Shown: positions 43,744 to 54,719 of the stretch, piece by piece
How positions within the stretch are numbered: the first letter of the stretch is position 1
Layout of the letters: every line of letters begins with the position of its first letter
Notes under the pieces: generated by a model
What the model was told of the DNA's origin: nothing
Seen by the model: only the letters and a program-made list of their open reading frames with translations
The model's database searches: none
Program-made: the position numbers and the translations under genes
Origin: Dendrolimus kikuchii
Taxonomy: Eukaryota; Arthropoda; Insecta; Lepidoptera; Lasiocampidae
Length of the DNA stretch: 64,000 nt
NCBI GenBank assembly: GCA_019925095.2
Contig: CM034415.1
Span: 7,287,001 to 7,351,000 of the forward strand
Direction: 5' to 3'

Positions 43744-45124
43744 TTATATATTAAGGTTACAGTATGAAGTACATGATAAGTTTAAGGTAAACTCCTTCCA
43801 TTCTAAGTGAGGTAGATTAAAGTCACCTACCATGTAAAACTTTTCAATATTGATATCGTTTAACTCATTTAAGAGAGCGTTTAAGAACAGTGAGTATATT
43901 TTTGTATTTGTATTAGGAGGAATGTAAACGTCACAGACTACATAATACTTGTTACCGACTTTAAGTTTAAGAAACACATACATACATACATACATAACTC
44001 ACGCCAGTTCCCTTGCGGGGTAGGCACGAACAACAGAGTGCCATTTAGGCTTATTCTTACACACCTCACTTGCCTCTTTGACATTCATAACTCTTGTCAT
44101 GCAAGCTCGTCTGTTCTTAAGGCTCTTGACATCACCCTCCGCTAGTACACGATAAGAAACACATAATCAATTAAAGATAACATACCCATGTTATGCTGTT
44201 CATTGTCGCCGAGTGTGAGAAAACATCTTTCAGGGGATAGGTCGCGGCGTGTGGCAATCAATACTCCACCACCGTCTTGCTTGCCAGTTGCCATACGATC
44301 CCTATCACAGCGATGTAATACGTAACGGGGATTAACTACTTCACAATCCGAGATATTCGCCGTCAGCCATGTTTCAGACAAAATCAGTATGTCATAACAT
44401 TCAGTTAGAATATTAGAGTATAAAGTATTTAACTTTGTTCTAAGTCCTCGACAGTTCTGATAATAAATAGATACTTTATCCGTCATTTTTACTAATATTT
44501 GTCAAAATATTACTAATGCAAAGATGAACTGATAAGTTTAATTTGGTATTAAAATTGTCATGAGATGAGTCTTCTCCCGAACCAATACTCGTGTACAACT
44601 TTGTAAGCTTCAACAGTAACAAATATATATTTATATAAACGTTAAATATTAGATAATTATAAAGAAAATTAAAATCTAAAATCAAATAAGCACTAAACAC
44701 GATATTCTCCAAAATACGGGTAGGTGAAAAAAATATGCGTAGTGACAAAGAGTACAAATCGTCGCATACATACAAATGCACAGAGTAGTGTACATTTAAG
44801 AGACTACAGAAATTACAAAAATATTCTACATAAATTTGACAGAGCAATTTTACTGATAGGTACAATATAAATATTGAGAAGATTTTGTATATATGGATTA
44901 AACTTATTTTACATGCTCTTAATTTTAAGTAAATCACTTTGGGATCTGATTGCAGTAACAGGAGCAGTTTCGCTAGCCCTAACAAGAATAGTGCCATGTT
45001 TGACCCAAACAAATCGAAAATTCTTTTCTCTGGCGGTATTACGCGCTTGCCGAAACAAGTTCTTGTTCTTCAATGTCAAGTGTTCGTTTATATAGTGTTG
45101 GACTATAGTGGGAAATGAGGACAA
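43744..45124 (-). pseudogene. CR1-like LINE: ORF1 C-terminus and ORF2 endonuclease
   Basis: On the minus strand 45124-44909 encodes INEHLTLKNKNLFRQARNT and FRFVWVKHGTILVR, the C-terminal (FP/PHD-type) part of CR1-like ORF1 proteins. 44486 begins ORF2: MTDKVSIYYQNCRGLRTKLN, ILSETWL, the GGGVLIATRR core, then, after a nested insertion, YIPPNTNTK and VGDFNLPHLEW (the endonuclease GDFN motif). RT is absent because the copy is cut near 43744. LINE-A copy 8 splits the endonuclease. Without that insert the frame would run on. Confidence 0.75.
43968..44165 (-). mobile_element. LINE-A copy 8, inside a LINE endonuclease
   Basis: A 172-base insert (43981-44152) with the tail and last codons of LINE-A. 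The perfect 13-bp duplication taagaaacacata lies at 43968-43980 and 44153-44165. Removal of the insert and one repeat rejoins the endonuclease frame (DYVFL then KLKVGN). Confidence 0.92.
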
Positions 45125-45558
45125 AATGTACCGGGCTAATGGGGTGAACTGCTAATGGTACTAGGGGTCTGGGAATATGGGGACTATGGCGTCTGCCCGT
45201 CGTAATGTTCAGGGAACATGGAAAAATGGGCAGACGGTGACTCGCCACTCCCTGCATGGGCCCCTAAAAATGCCGTAGAAGGCAGGGGCAACATGGGTGT
45301 GAGTGGCTAAGGGGTGTAGAGAGGTGGGCTGCTGGTTCACCGAGGCAACTTCTAACTTGATGCCATTTATCACTTCCACCCCTGGAGCTTGAGTCTTAGC
45401 TCTAGCGATCCCCACTCCGTGCCGGCCGGTTAAGACAAGGGCGGAGGCGGGGGCCTTGCCTTGGCCACCGGAGTCAGGTACGAGGTGTCGCTACTCACCT
45501 AAGGCTTCGCCACAAAGCCCCCCTGCGGGATTATTATTATTATTATTATATTATAAAA
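45125..45558. repeat. GC-rich LINE 3'-UTR-like block with (ATT)n tail
   Basis: Non-coding GC-rich sequence ending ccccctgcgggattattatt, with an (ATT)n run (45531-45549). The tandem tail after a GC-rich UTR fits a non-LTR element. The left boundary is uncertain and no target duplication was found. Confidence 0.4.
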
Positions 45559-46335
45559 GTACAGTCTTCATTTGAATGCGAAGAAAACAAAGGTTATGGT
45601 GTTTGAAAGAGAAGAAACCAGAACGAATGCAAGGATAATGGTCAATGATGTTATGCTGGAGCAATTGAATGAGTTTGTATATCTTGGATGTGCTTTTAGC
45701 AGGGATGGAAGGTACACCGCTGATATAGAAATAAGAGTGAATTTGGGGAATAGTTTGAATGGAGCGTTAGGTAAACTTCTAGGCGCTAAGAACCTCAGCC
45801 AGAAGGCCCAGCTCGCCGTACACAACGCGGTGCTGGTACCTACGCTCACGTATGGAAGCGAGAGTTGGGTATGGAAGAAAGAGCATGAAAGTAGAGTAAA
45901 CGCGGTCGAGATGCGAGCACTGCGCAAAATCTGCGGAGTGACGCTCGCGGACCGCGTTCGCAATACCGAAGTAAGAAAGAGAGTTGGTCTGAAAGAGAGT
46001 GTCGGGGTGAAGGTAAGGAAAGGAATGCTCCGGTGGTTCGGGCATGTGGAAAGAATTCATGATGAAAGAATGAATAAACAGATATACAATGCAAAAGTGG
46101 ATGGATGCAGAAGTCGCGGAAGGCCACGACACACCTTCCATTATCAAATTGATCGTGTACTAGCAGAAGGTGATGTCAGGAGCCTTAAGAACAGACGAGC
46201 GTGCATGACAAGAGCTACGAATGTCAAAGAAGCAAGTGAGGTGTGTAAGAATAAGCCTGAATGGCGCTCTGTTGTTCGTGCCTACCCCGCAAGGGAACTG
46301 GCGTGAAGTTATGTATGTATGTATGTACAGTCTTC
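45559..46335 (+). pseudogene. LINE-A copy 9, the longest (244 codons)
   Basis: An open frame 45572-46306 covers the post-catalytic part of a non-LTR RT: NAKKTKVMVFEREE, LNEFVYLGCAFSRDG, LTYGSESWVWKKEHESRVNA, MRALRKICGVTLADRVRNTE, LRWFGHVERIHDERM and AYPARELA, stop. The catalytic YxDD lies upstream and is missing. (ATGT)n tail at 46312-46327. Perfect 11-bp duplication gtacagtcttc at 45559-45569 and 46325-46335. Best template in this window for the other thirteen copies. Clade not settled (RTE- or CR1-like). Confidence 0.9.
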
Positions 46336-46647
46336 TGTCTTATAAATTTAACATGATCATCTGTTTGTTCGGGATTCACGTAAAATCTAATGGACAAATA
46401 GTAGACAGGACAAATGTAGTTTCCTTCTTGCTGCCATTTTCAATATATTATAATTATTTTAAAAAAGGAGTAATATGGCTTCTACGAGAAATTTGGAAAC
46501 AGTACCGCACACAAGCGTTTTGATAACTGTTCATGTAGTCCTTGACTAAGTCAAGGAAAATAGCAGGGCTGACTTGGCCCTATTATATAAAATTGGTTTG
46601 AGCCAGACCATCCTCAATGCAATCTTCTGATTTGTATATTTCGCAAT
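46336..46647. other. spacer between LINE-A copies, nothing recognised
   Basis: AT-rich, with no protein-like frame and no internal repeat seen. Confidence 0.4.
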
Positions 46648-47059
46648 TTATTCAACAAATTCCGCGTTCGTAATACCGAAGTAAGAAAGAGAGTTGGTCT
46701 GAAAGAGAGTGTCGGGGTGAAGGTAAGGAAAGGAATGCTCCGGTGGTTCGGGCATGTGGAAAGAATGCATGACGAAAGAATGACTAAACAGATATACAAT
46801 GCAAAAGTGGATGGATGCAGAAGTCGTGGAAGGCCACGACACACCTTCCATGATCAAATTGATCGTGTACTAGCAGAAGGTGATGTCAGGAGCCTTAAGA
46901 ACAGACGAGTGTGCATGACAAGAGTTATGAATGTCAAAGAGGCACGTGAGGTGTGTAAGAATAAGCCTAAATGGCACTCTGTTGTTCGTGCCTACCCCGC
47001 AAGGGAACTGGCGTGAAGTTATGTATGTATGTATGTATGTATGTATGTTATTCAACAAA
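46648..47059 (+). mobile_element. LINE-A copy 10
   Basis: Starts within RVRNTEVRKRVGLKESVG. The coding end is open to AYPARELA and followed by about seven ATGT units. Perfect 12-bp duplication ttattcaacaaa at 46648-46659 and 47048-47059. Confidence 0.92.
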
Positions 47060-47282
47060 GTCCTCAAACAAAAGCACTCAAAACACTCTGAAGGTCTTTT
47101 ATTATGCATAATTATATTTTTAACTTTTGTTCGTACTTTGAAACAATAGTCGCGTTTTATACTCATTAGTTCTGCAATTAGTTCGGTGACAAATTCAATG
47201 AGATGTTGACGGCATATCATGCTAAGCCTGTCCATCTCACGTATGACCTTCAAAAAGTGTTCTCCAGTGGAACTTATTTTGA

Positions 47283-48500
47283 CGTTTGAATTTGCATATC
47301 CAGTCCGCCTATAATATTGCTCATGTCTGATGCCTGTATGTTATTCCCCTATCTCATTCACTTAATTCCATCCAAAAAGCTGACTTCAAAATTGATGTTG
47401 CAAGCGTCTCTATACGATGGTAACCACTTTCACACAAATTAAAATAAACCAATTTTACTATTCCGCTATTTTAGTTTCAATGAACAGAACTGATAATGCA
47501 TTCTCTCTTGACTTACCGTAATTTAAAATACTTACTATTCTGGATAAATATTAAACACTGTTATTGTCACGCGTATAGAAATATATAGGAATAACTATTT
47601 TTTTAACAATATTATTAAACTTTTTGCCAACACTGCAGGGAACCAGTCGTCAATAGTACCTATATCCTTAATGAGCTACACAAGATTAGAAATATATATC
47701 ATCCGCACCGACCGGTATTGTAAGATACACTGTGTTTGATATTTTTATTGAATTCCTTACGATGATCATATGAATCTATAAGAGTCTGTACCAGGGATTC
47801 CCAAAGTGATCGTTATGGACCCCCTGGGATCGAAATCGGTTTCCTAGAGGTCGACATAAACGAAAACTGAATTTGAATTTGAATATCCAATCCCCCTATA
47901 ATATTGCTCCTGTCTGATACCTCTATCTTATTTCCCCATCTCATTCTCTTAATTCTATCCTAAAAGCTGGCTTCAATATTGATGTTGCAAGCGTCTCTAG
48001 GCGATGGTAACCACTTTCCATGAGCTGGGCTATCTGCCGATTCACCTTTTTCGCAATAAAAAAATCACAAATTGAGTTAAACCAATTTTACTATTCCGCT
48101 ATTTTCGTTTCAATTAATAGAACTGATAATGCAGTCTTGACTTACCGTGCTTTAAAAGTACGTTTACTCAACTACTACTTACTATTCTGGATAAACATTA
48201 AACACTTCTATTTACGCGTATGAGAATATGTAGGAATAACTAATTTTTTAACAACACTGTAGTGACCAGTTCTCAAGAGTACCTAAGTTGTTAATGAGCT
48301 ACACAGAACTAGAAATATATATATATATATATCATCCGCAACAACCGGTATTTTAAGTCACTGTCTTTGATATTTTTATTGAATTCTTTACGATGATCGT
48401 ATGCATCTTTAAAAGTCTATACCAGGGATTCTCAAGGTGGTCGTTATGGACCCCCTTGGAACGAAATCGGTTTCCTACGGATCGACATAAACGAAAACTG
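47283..48500 (+). repeat. tandem duplication of a 0.6-kb composite unit
   Basis: Unit 1 (about 47283-47868) and unit 2 (about 47869-48500) share in order: aatatccaatccccctata, gatgttgcaagcgtctctag (family B-like tail), accaattttactattccgct, repeat D and the first bases of a hAT element (cagggattc). Because both units carry the hAT left end at the same place, duplication followed the hAT insertion. Confidence 0.75.
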
Positions 48501-48605
48501 ATTTTGGAGGTCGATGAGGTCTAAAAATCGATCCCTATTAATTAACACAAGTTTTAAGTTATGTTACGTGTACAAATGGGTGTTTCGTGTTTGTATTTGT
48601 ATTAA

Positions 48606-48740
48606 TATGAATGAATGAATGAATGAATGAAAACACTTTATTATTCACCAAAAATTTAAACTTAAAAACTAGATACAATAAATGTTGAACAAAGGGCGGC
48701 CTTATCGCTTAAAGCGATCTCTTCCAGGCAATAATTAATA
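48606..48740 (-). mobile_element. L2/CR1-type LINE 3' end with (TTCA)n tail
   Basis: On the minus strand: ttgcctggaagagatcgctt, taagcgataaggccgccctt, aataaagtg and a (TTCA)n microsatellite of about six units (48607-48632). Same 3' UTR type as 9.5 and 17.7 kb. Confidence 0.6.
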
Positions 48741-48928
48741 ATAATTATTAATATTTATTAATTATTACATACATATATATACATATTATTAATAATTATT
48801 AATTATTACATACATATAACCAGAATTGAACGTATCTAAAAACTTTTTGTCAAGCATTTGAATTTTAAGTTTAAAAACAATTTCAATGATTATACTGCAG
48901 CTTGTCTAGATTATAATCTTATCCTCCT

Positions 48929-49255
48929 TTGGGAAAGAAGCCTTACCTCGACATGACTGTTTTGTACGATATCATAAACTCTATTATTGATTGTCCTGCT
49001 CTCACTTCGTCTTTTACGTACGTAAACGTACCACAGCGTTACCCTCGTAATTTTTCGTCACTCAAACTGTTTGCTAGCCCTGTTTCCAAAACTAACTATG
49101 GACAAAATGAATATCTGCGTCGTTGTACAAATGCCTATAACAAATATTTTAGTGACATAGACATTTTTAATTCTTCAAAACAAATATTTAAGTCATCAGT
49201 AGTTGGTAAACTCATTAATAAGATTCAAAAGGAATGTAATGTTTGTATTTAGATT
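48929..49255 (+). pseudogene. CR1-like LINE C-terminal remnant (107 codons)
   Basis: The frame reads LDMTVLYDIINSIIDCPALT, VPQRYPRNFSSLKLFASPVS and NYGQNEYLRRCTNAYNKYFS...DIFNSS, the terminal region of many insect CR1-type polyproteins. It ends with a stop in ECNVCI. No RT core upstream; carried within the hAT element. Confidence 0.6.
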
Positions 49256-49604
49256 TAATCATTTAGTTGTGTTTAGTTTTCCCGTTAGAAGTGTGACAGT
49301 ATTAGATAGATTGAATAATTAATGTTGCTGTAGTGTAACGGATGTTCAAATACGAAAAAAACTAGAAATAGGTTTTTTATAAACTTATGGGGGTCTGATA
49401 TATTATTTCATTTTGGAAAAGGGGTCTCTTGCCTAAAATGGTTTGAGAACCCCTGGTCTATACAATAGACCAATATTTCTATTTAATAGACATAAAAAAT
49501 CGGGAAATGAAAAAATAAAATATATATAAGACTTGCAGAAAGAGCAACGTAGGTATACTTACATTCATAATCGGCCGAAAAACACACACATTGTATATAC
49601 CTAA

Positions 49605-50480
49605 CGTTTGTTATTACATACAAGTTTTATTTAACTTGCAATGTTTGTATTTATGTATGTTTGGGTCAAATCTTGCAATTGAACTTTAAAGCAATTATCC
49701 TCAATTGATTGAGATGAAATTTTGCATACACATTTAGTTTGGAGATTTTCTTTTTATGTTTATGGCTTGTAAACTAGGCCTTTAAGCCAGGCGCAATTGT
49801 ATTGTAGGCTACAATCGACGCCGTTTATCGGAGTTCTTGTGAAAACTCGAAAGGCCACATTTGACTATACAGTTCACATTTCTCACAAAAACACATAATT
49901 ACTACTGAAAAACTATCAATATCCTACAACTATGTTCATTTTAGAGTCATTTTACACATTTCTAGAAAATAAAAGTGCATAGCACAACATCTCCTTTCAC
50001 TTCCCGCCAAAAACTCCAGTTCGGTAAATTTTTTTTTTTTGGATTTTATGGCTTGACAGCTAGGCCTTTAAGCCAGATCTTAGAATCAATGTAGTTTCTT
50101 CATTTTCTTAAACCTATGTGTAGCACAGCTGAAGTATAGGTTATCAGCTAGTGCCATTCAACGGAGTTCTTGTGATAACTCAAAAGGCCACATTTGACTT
50201 TACAGTTCACATTTCTCACAAAACACATAATTACTACTCAAAAATTATCAATATCCTACAACTATTGTTCATTTTTGAGTAATTTTACACATTTTTAGAA
50301 AATAAAACTGCACAGCACAACATCTCCTTTCAGTTCCCGCCAAAAACTCCCTCCAGTTTGGTTGACAATGTATGGTTAGCTAAGTGATGTGATTCTAAAT
50401 CCAATATGGCGGACGGCCCAAGATGGCGGACTGGTTATTTTTTATGTACTCCCATGATATGTGTATGAAATTAAAGAGTT
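49605..50480 (+). repeat. dispersed repeat E, copy 2, with internal duplication
   Basis: The ends match 14.05-14.29 kb. The middle has two similar blocks, about 49760-50030 and 50045-50345 (aggcctttaagccag, ggagttcttgtga, aaaggccacatttgact, tatcaatatcctacaact, gcacagcacaacatctcctt), i.e. a diverged tandem duplication of roughly 290 bases. Non-coding. Confidence 0.65.
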
Positions 50481-50811
50481 TTCTGACTTGAATACGAATA
50501 TCTATCTAAAAGGTTGAAAATAAAAGAGATGTACTTATGAGGATGTATTTTTACCTATTTTATTTTTCTTAGATTTACTTATGTAAAGATCAGTTACGTA
50601 ACTTGTGTTGGGCAGTACATGTTTTAAAAATCAGTTTGTAAGAGTAACATATGATATTTTGTACTCTACCAATAAAATGTACCACTTTAAATGAGGCGAG
50701 TATACATTTGAAGCGATGAGGCCGGTGAGGTGGGGAGCGTCATTCCCTCAATTGTCCCGTTCAAAACTAGTTCGGAAATGTTCGTTAAGAATCGGATGGG
50801 CTACTGCTAGG

Positions 50812-51456
50812 CCTCGGTCACCTCACCGGATGGGACGCCGTCTCCTCCTTCTGCGAGCACGTCATGTTTGCGAAGGAGGAGGCGGAGCGGGAGCGTGAGC
50901 GTACGTCCTTGCTCTGCTCCCGCCAAAGGAGGACGCGCCGACGCCGGAGGTCGGAACTCAACCTTCGGCCACCGTAAGCGGTCGGCGCGGGTGGGGCCCC
51001 TAGGGGTATAGGGGTTCTCATTCACCCGCACATGCCGTCGAGATGAAAGCGCGAGTGTTCCGCGCGCTTATCTCTCTTCCCGTGGGGCGCGTTACAGACC
51101 GTCCCACGCCTGGAATAGACCAAGAAGTTGCCGGGGGATACGTCCCCTGGCATAGGAAGAGGCCCAGTGAGGGGGGCCCACGCCTGCCAGGGCATTGCGG
51201 AATCGGGTAGCCCATTTCCCGTAGCCTTGGCATAAGGCGCAGGACGGAACACCCAGGGCTTTTAATGGGTATCCCTAACTGGGGAGTGGCAATAGCGTGG
51301 CACCGGTTCTGACCGGGCAGGCTAGTGCCACCCCGATCTGGCGAATCCCACACTCACACGGGTCGCAAACATCCCCCCAGGCTTCTGTGCCTGTCGCGGC
51401 TTAGTCCTCAAACGGATTTCCCCTGGCCAAAAAAAAAAATGACCTCGGTCACCTCA
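50812..51456 (+). mobile_element. R1-clade-like LINE 3' end with 14-bp target duplication
   Basis: The perfect duplication cctcggtcacctca (50812-50825 and 51443-51456) encloses a 617-base insert. It begins with the last 49 codons of an ORF2 (50828-50977: GWDAVSSFCEHVMFAKEEAE, then an Arg-rich tail SRQRRTRRRRRS, TAA). A GC-rich 3' UTR and an A run (51429-51439) follow. The SFCEHVMxxKE ending and UTR style suggest R1-type elements. Strongly 5'-truncated. Confidence 0.82.
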
Positions 51457-52029
51457 TTTTACTAACAGTCGTACTATGAAATTGCCATGTTGTCCCTCTT
51501 TGTTATGTGAATATCCGTAGAGGCGTTATTGTACTGTTGTAGCATAAGCCTCGCTCCGTTCTTCCTCTTATTTTTGAGTAACTTCCTCTTACTTAGCGCG
51601 ACAAAATTTTTGAAGTGGTATGTTTCAAATTTTGAGCCGTATCAGTTACAAATGTATTTTGTCCGGGACAAATGTACTGACTTACAAGTGTACTGCTCAT
51701 CAATATATGTAACTATTATATTCTTGTTTATCTCGCGATAAGCTTTTATCGTGTAATGTAATAAATTGATGGATTTGTTTTAATTTAAAGTTAATTTTAT
51801 TTTTTTAGAGCTTTAAATAAAAGCTTAGAAGCTTAGAAATAAAAGCTTAAAGCACGGCGCTTGACTGCCCCACCCCTCCGTTCGGGCATTGTTTTATAGG
51901 AAACTGTACAATAAACAATCGATTGCGTGGGGTGGGTTCTTCCAAGAAAATGTAATTTGCATACCTGCGAACGGCCAACAAAGTAGAAAACAATAACAAT
52001 AAGGATTAGTTCGACACTAATGACGGCCA
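51457..52029. other. no gene recognised
   Basis: AT-rich. Short unsupported frames only (for example the hydrophobic 51529-51741). No repeat match seen apart from the start of an LTR-C-like piece near 51.9 kb. Confidence 0.35.
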
Positions 52030-52470
52030 TAAAACAAGTAGAAAAACAATAGCATGTTTTTCTTAATTACAAATTCTAAGAGAGTTGGTCTGAAAGAGAG
52101 TGTCGGGGTGAAGGTAAGGAAAGGAATGCTCCGGTGGTTCGGGCATGTGGAAAGAATGCATGATGAAAGAATGACTAAACAGATATACAATGCAAAAGTG
52201 GATGGATGCAGAAGTCGTGGAAGGCCACGACACACCTTCCATGATCAAATTGATCGTGTACTAGCGGAGGGTGATGTCAGGAGCCTTAAGAACAGACGAG
52301 TGTGCATGACAAGAGTTATGAATGTCAAAGAAGCAAGTGAGGTGTGTAAGAATGGGCCTAAATGGCGCTCTGGTGTTCGTGCCTACCCCGCAAGGGAACT
52401 GGCGTGAAGTTATGTATGTATGTATGTACAAATTCTAAACACAAAGTAAACAAAAGAATTCCTAAATCCG
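52030..52470 (-). repeat. fragment of LTR family C split by LINE-A
   Basis: The sequence on either side of LINE-A copy 11 joins into attacaaattctaaacacaa followed by agtaaacaaaagaa, matching the minus strand of the family C LTRs. Ends not defined. Confidence 0.45.
52068..52438 (+). mobile_element. LINE-A copy 11
   Basis: Starts at RVGLKESVGVKVRKGMLRWF and is open to AYPARELA. Tail (ATGT)3. Perfect 12-bp duplication tacaaattctaa at 52068-52079 and 52427-52438. Confidence 0.92.
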
Positions 52471-52982
52471 GGAAGGCAATAAACTGCGCTTTACGACAGG
52501 CAGCTGTGCATTTATCTTCGACGGCATTTAACAATAAGATTAATAATATATCAGCAAATATAGTATCAGGTTATCTATAACCCGTACCTAGCCAGCGCTG
52601 ACGACAGTTCAGTTCTTATAACATTATCGTAAGTTTTCTCCAAATCTATAGATGCACAATATCAACTTAACAATAACAGCGTAATCCCTTAATTATGCAA
52701 CAAGTCATAGAAAATTGCCAAGGCAGATAAAGAATAACCTTATGATCTCCGTGTATAATAATAAGAGAACTAAGTGTTACCAGTTGTAAATATGTACAAC
52801 AAATCTAAGATTCACATTTTACTTTCGATTAAAAAATTTGTAGTACCTATCGGATGGAATGTGGATCCATACTAAAGGCTAGAACCGAAAATCAGCGCTG
52901 CGTCATCTTCTGTCGCATCATAACGCTGAGTCCTAGCTTAATTGCCGTGAATGTGATGTACGTCTTTGTGTTTCTTTTTTAT

Positions 52983-53220
52983 AATCATGTACATACATAC
53001 ATACATACATAACTTCACGCCAGTTCCCTTGCTGGGTAGGCACGAACAACAGAGTGCCATTTAGGCTTATTCTTACACACCTCACTTGCCTCTTTGACAT
53101 TCATAACTCTTGTCATGCAAGCTCGTCTATTCTTAAGGCTTCTGAGATCACCTTCTGCTAGTACACGATCAATTTGATCATGGAAGGTGTGTCGTGGCCT
53201 TCCACGACATGAATCATGTA
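52983..53220 (-). mobile_element. LINE-A copy 12
   Basis: Tail and last about 60 codons, duplication aatcatgta at 52983-52991 and 53212-53220. It abuts a second LINE insertion whose own target duplication starts at 53216. Confidence 0.88.
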
Positions 53221-53539
53221 TTCATGTTTATTATGAAGTATCCCCGAAATTGAGAATCTCGTGGCCGAGCCTAACATAACAGGAGAAATAAAAGCTTACT
53301 TGACGGGAGAGGATCGCAGCGTGAGGAAAGAATATTTGGGACGGCCGGTAGGTCGGCGTCCGGTCGGCCGTCCTAAATATCTTTGGAAGGACAGAGTAGA
53401 GGCAGACCTGTCGGAGCTAGGAGCCAGTAATTGGCAAGAAACCGTACAGGACCTAGAAAAGTGGCATGTTCTCGTTTCGGAGGCCAAGACCCACTTTGGG
53501 TCGCTGAGCCAACGGAGTAAGTAAGTATGTATTCATGTT
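53216..53539 (+). mobile_element. RTE-like LINE 3' fragment
   Basis: Open frame 53261-53524: GRRPVGRPKYLWKDRVEADL and WQETVQDLEKW..LVSEAKTHFGSLS, a common C-terminus of RTE-like elements, then an (AGTA)n tail. The perfect 13-bp duplication atgtattcatgtt (53216-53228 and 53527-53539) proves insertion. Confidence 0.82.
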
Positions 53540-53795
53540 AATATAATTTTTTTTTATTGCAGGAGATCAGCAGACAGGCAGACGGCCCACTTGATGGAAA
53601 GCGGTTACCATCGCCTATGGACATTTGCAACACCAAAGGTGCTACAAATGCGCTGCTGCTCTCTTATGGGAGACTGGAACCTGGTCACTAATGCCGGAAC
53701 ACAACTAAAGGTTGTTATGGCGACATACTTTAGACCAGGGATGGTAGCCATCCAGTCGGGCAAATGCCCTACCACCTGAAGTAAATTAATATAAT
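53538..53795 (-). mobile_element. repeat family B, copy 6, with target duplication
   Basis: Poly-A end at the T run 53548-53556 and truncated 5' end near 53785. Flanked by ttaatataat (53538-53547 and 53786-53795). This shows that family B moves by retrotransposition, with the minus strand as sense here. Confidence 0.85.
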
Positions 53796-53799
53796 GTAA

Positions 53800-53955
53800 G
53801 TAACATGCATATTGTATAATATTAATGTATTCTACCTTTGACTAATTGAATCTATTTTATTCCTGCCACGGGCTGTCTGAATTTTTTTAGGCTATAAGTT
53901 TTTCTGTATTTTCTGTAATGGTGTACAATAAAGTGGTATCTTTCTTTCTCTCTCT
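53800..53955 (+). repeat. LINE 3'-UTR-like tail
   Basis: Contains ttcctgccacgggctgtctg, a tgtacaataaagtggtatct signal and a CT-rich tail, resembling the ends of CR1-type LINEs. Non-coding. Confidence 0.35.
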
Positions 53956-54190
53956 CATTAAATATACAATGTCGTAGTCGTCAGCCATTCGCAGTCCAAC
54001 GCTGGACGTAGGCCTCCCAAGTCGGCGCCACTCATTCCTGTCCTCTGACTTCCTCATCTAGCGCCTATCGGCGACCTTGCGCAGGTTGTCGGTGCATCGA
54101 GCTGGAGGGCGTCTGACACTACGTTTGTTGGGTCCGGGTCTCCACTCCAGGACTCGTCTGCTCTATCGACCATCGGTCCGGCGTAGGGAT
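53956..54190 (-). pseudogene. RTE-type LINE C-terminal remnant
   Basis: On the minus strand: SRRVLEWRPGPNKRSVRRPP followed by DNLRKVAD and RNEWRRLGRP, interrupted by stops. The pattern (xxLEWRPRxxKRSVGRPPTRW.DDL.KVAG..WM..A.DR..W) is that of RTE/BovB-like ORF ends. Decayed. Confidence 0.6.
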
Positions 54191-54369
54191 TGCAATCCGG
54201 AAACCGGATCCGGTAATCCGGCATCATTATGCACATATCGGATCCGGTGACTATCCGCAACGCGTGATTAGTTTGGCAAAATTATCACGCGTTGCACGAA
54301 TAGGTACTTTAAACGCGTGGTGCATGTGCATGTGAGTTGTAAGACGCTGATGATGCATTTACAATGCCA

Positions 54370-54660
54370 AAGAAAATATACATACGACTAGAAATGAAAA
54401 ACATCTTGGAAAGATTACATCAGATTCGATAACCCACAAATCCTCGCGAAAGAGAATCGTTTCATACCTAGAATGATGCTTGAGGCTATTGAAATCAAAA
54501 AACACCCAAATTTCAATAGAGAAGATGGTTAGCAAGTACCACTTGTTTGGGATCCAATTATCAAGACTATTAAGACCCAAACCCAGCAAAAACCAGCTGC
54601 CAGACCTCAAGACACTGTGAGCTCTTTCTACGTACAACGGAACACAAACCAACTTGACTG
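54370..54660 (+). pseudogene. Penelope-like element, GIY-YIG C-terminal remnant
   Basis: The plus frame near 54439-54575 reads LAKENRFIPRMMLEAIEIKK, then HPNFNREDG, stop (about 54530) and VPLVWDPIIKTI. The xxEAIEIxKHPNFNREDG.xL...W signature is characteristic of the C-terminal GIY-YIG endonuclease part of Penelope-like retroelements. Upstream RT is missing and stops are present. Confidence 0.6.
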
Positions 54661-54719
54661 ATAATTACTTTTATTTTTCCTTCCACCCATTTTAATATTA
54701 TATAAAATTATTAGAGCTA

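Larger units (their letters stand above)
48423..49455. mobile_element. hAT non-autonomous element in repeat D
   Basis: Termini cagggattctcaaggtgg and the complement of tttgagaacccctg. The perfect 8-bp duplication gtctatac (48415-48422 and 49456-49463) is typical of hAT. No hAT transposase inside; instead it carries an L2-type tail (minus, 48606-48740) and a CR1-like coding remnant (48929-49255). Confidence 0.82.

Noticed and set aside
45568..46147. 131- and 122-codon minus-strand frames
   Set aside because: Antisense to LINE-A copy 9; the same shadow recurs at every LINE-A copy.
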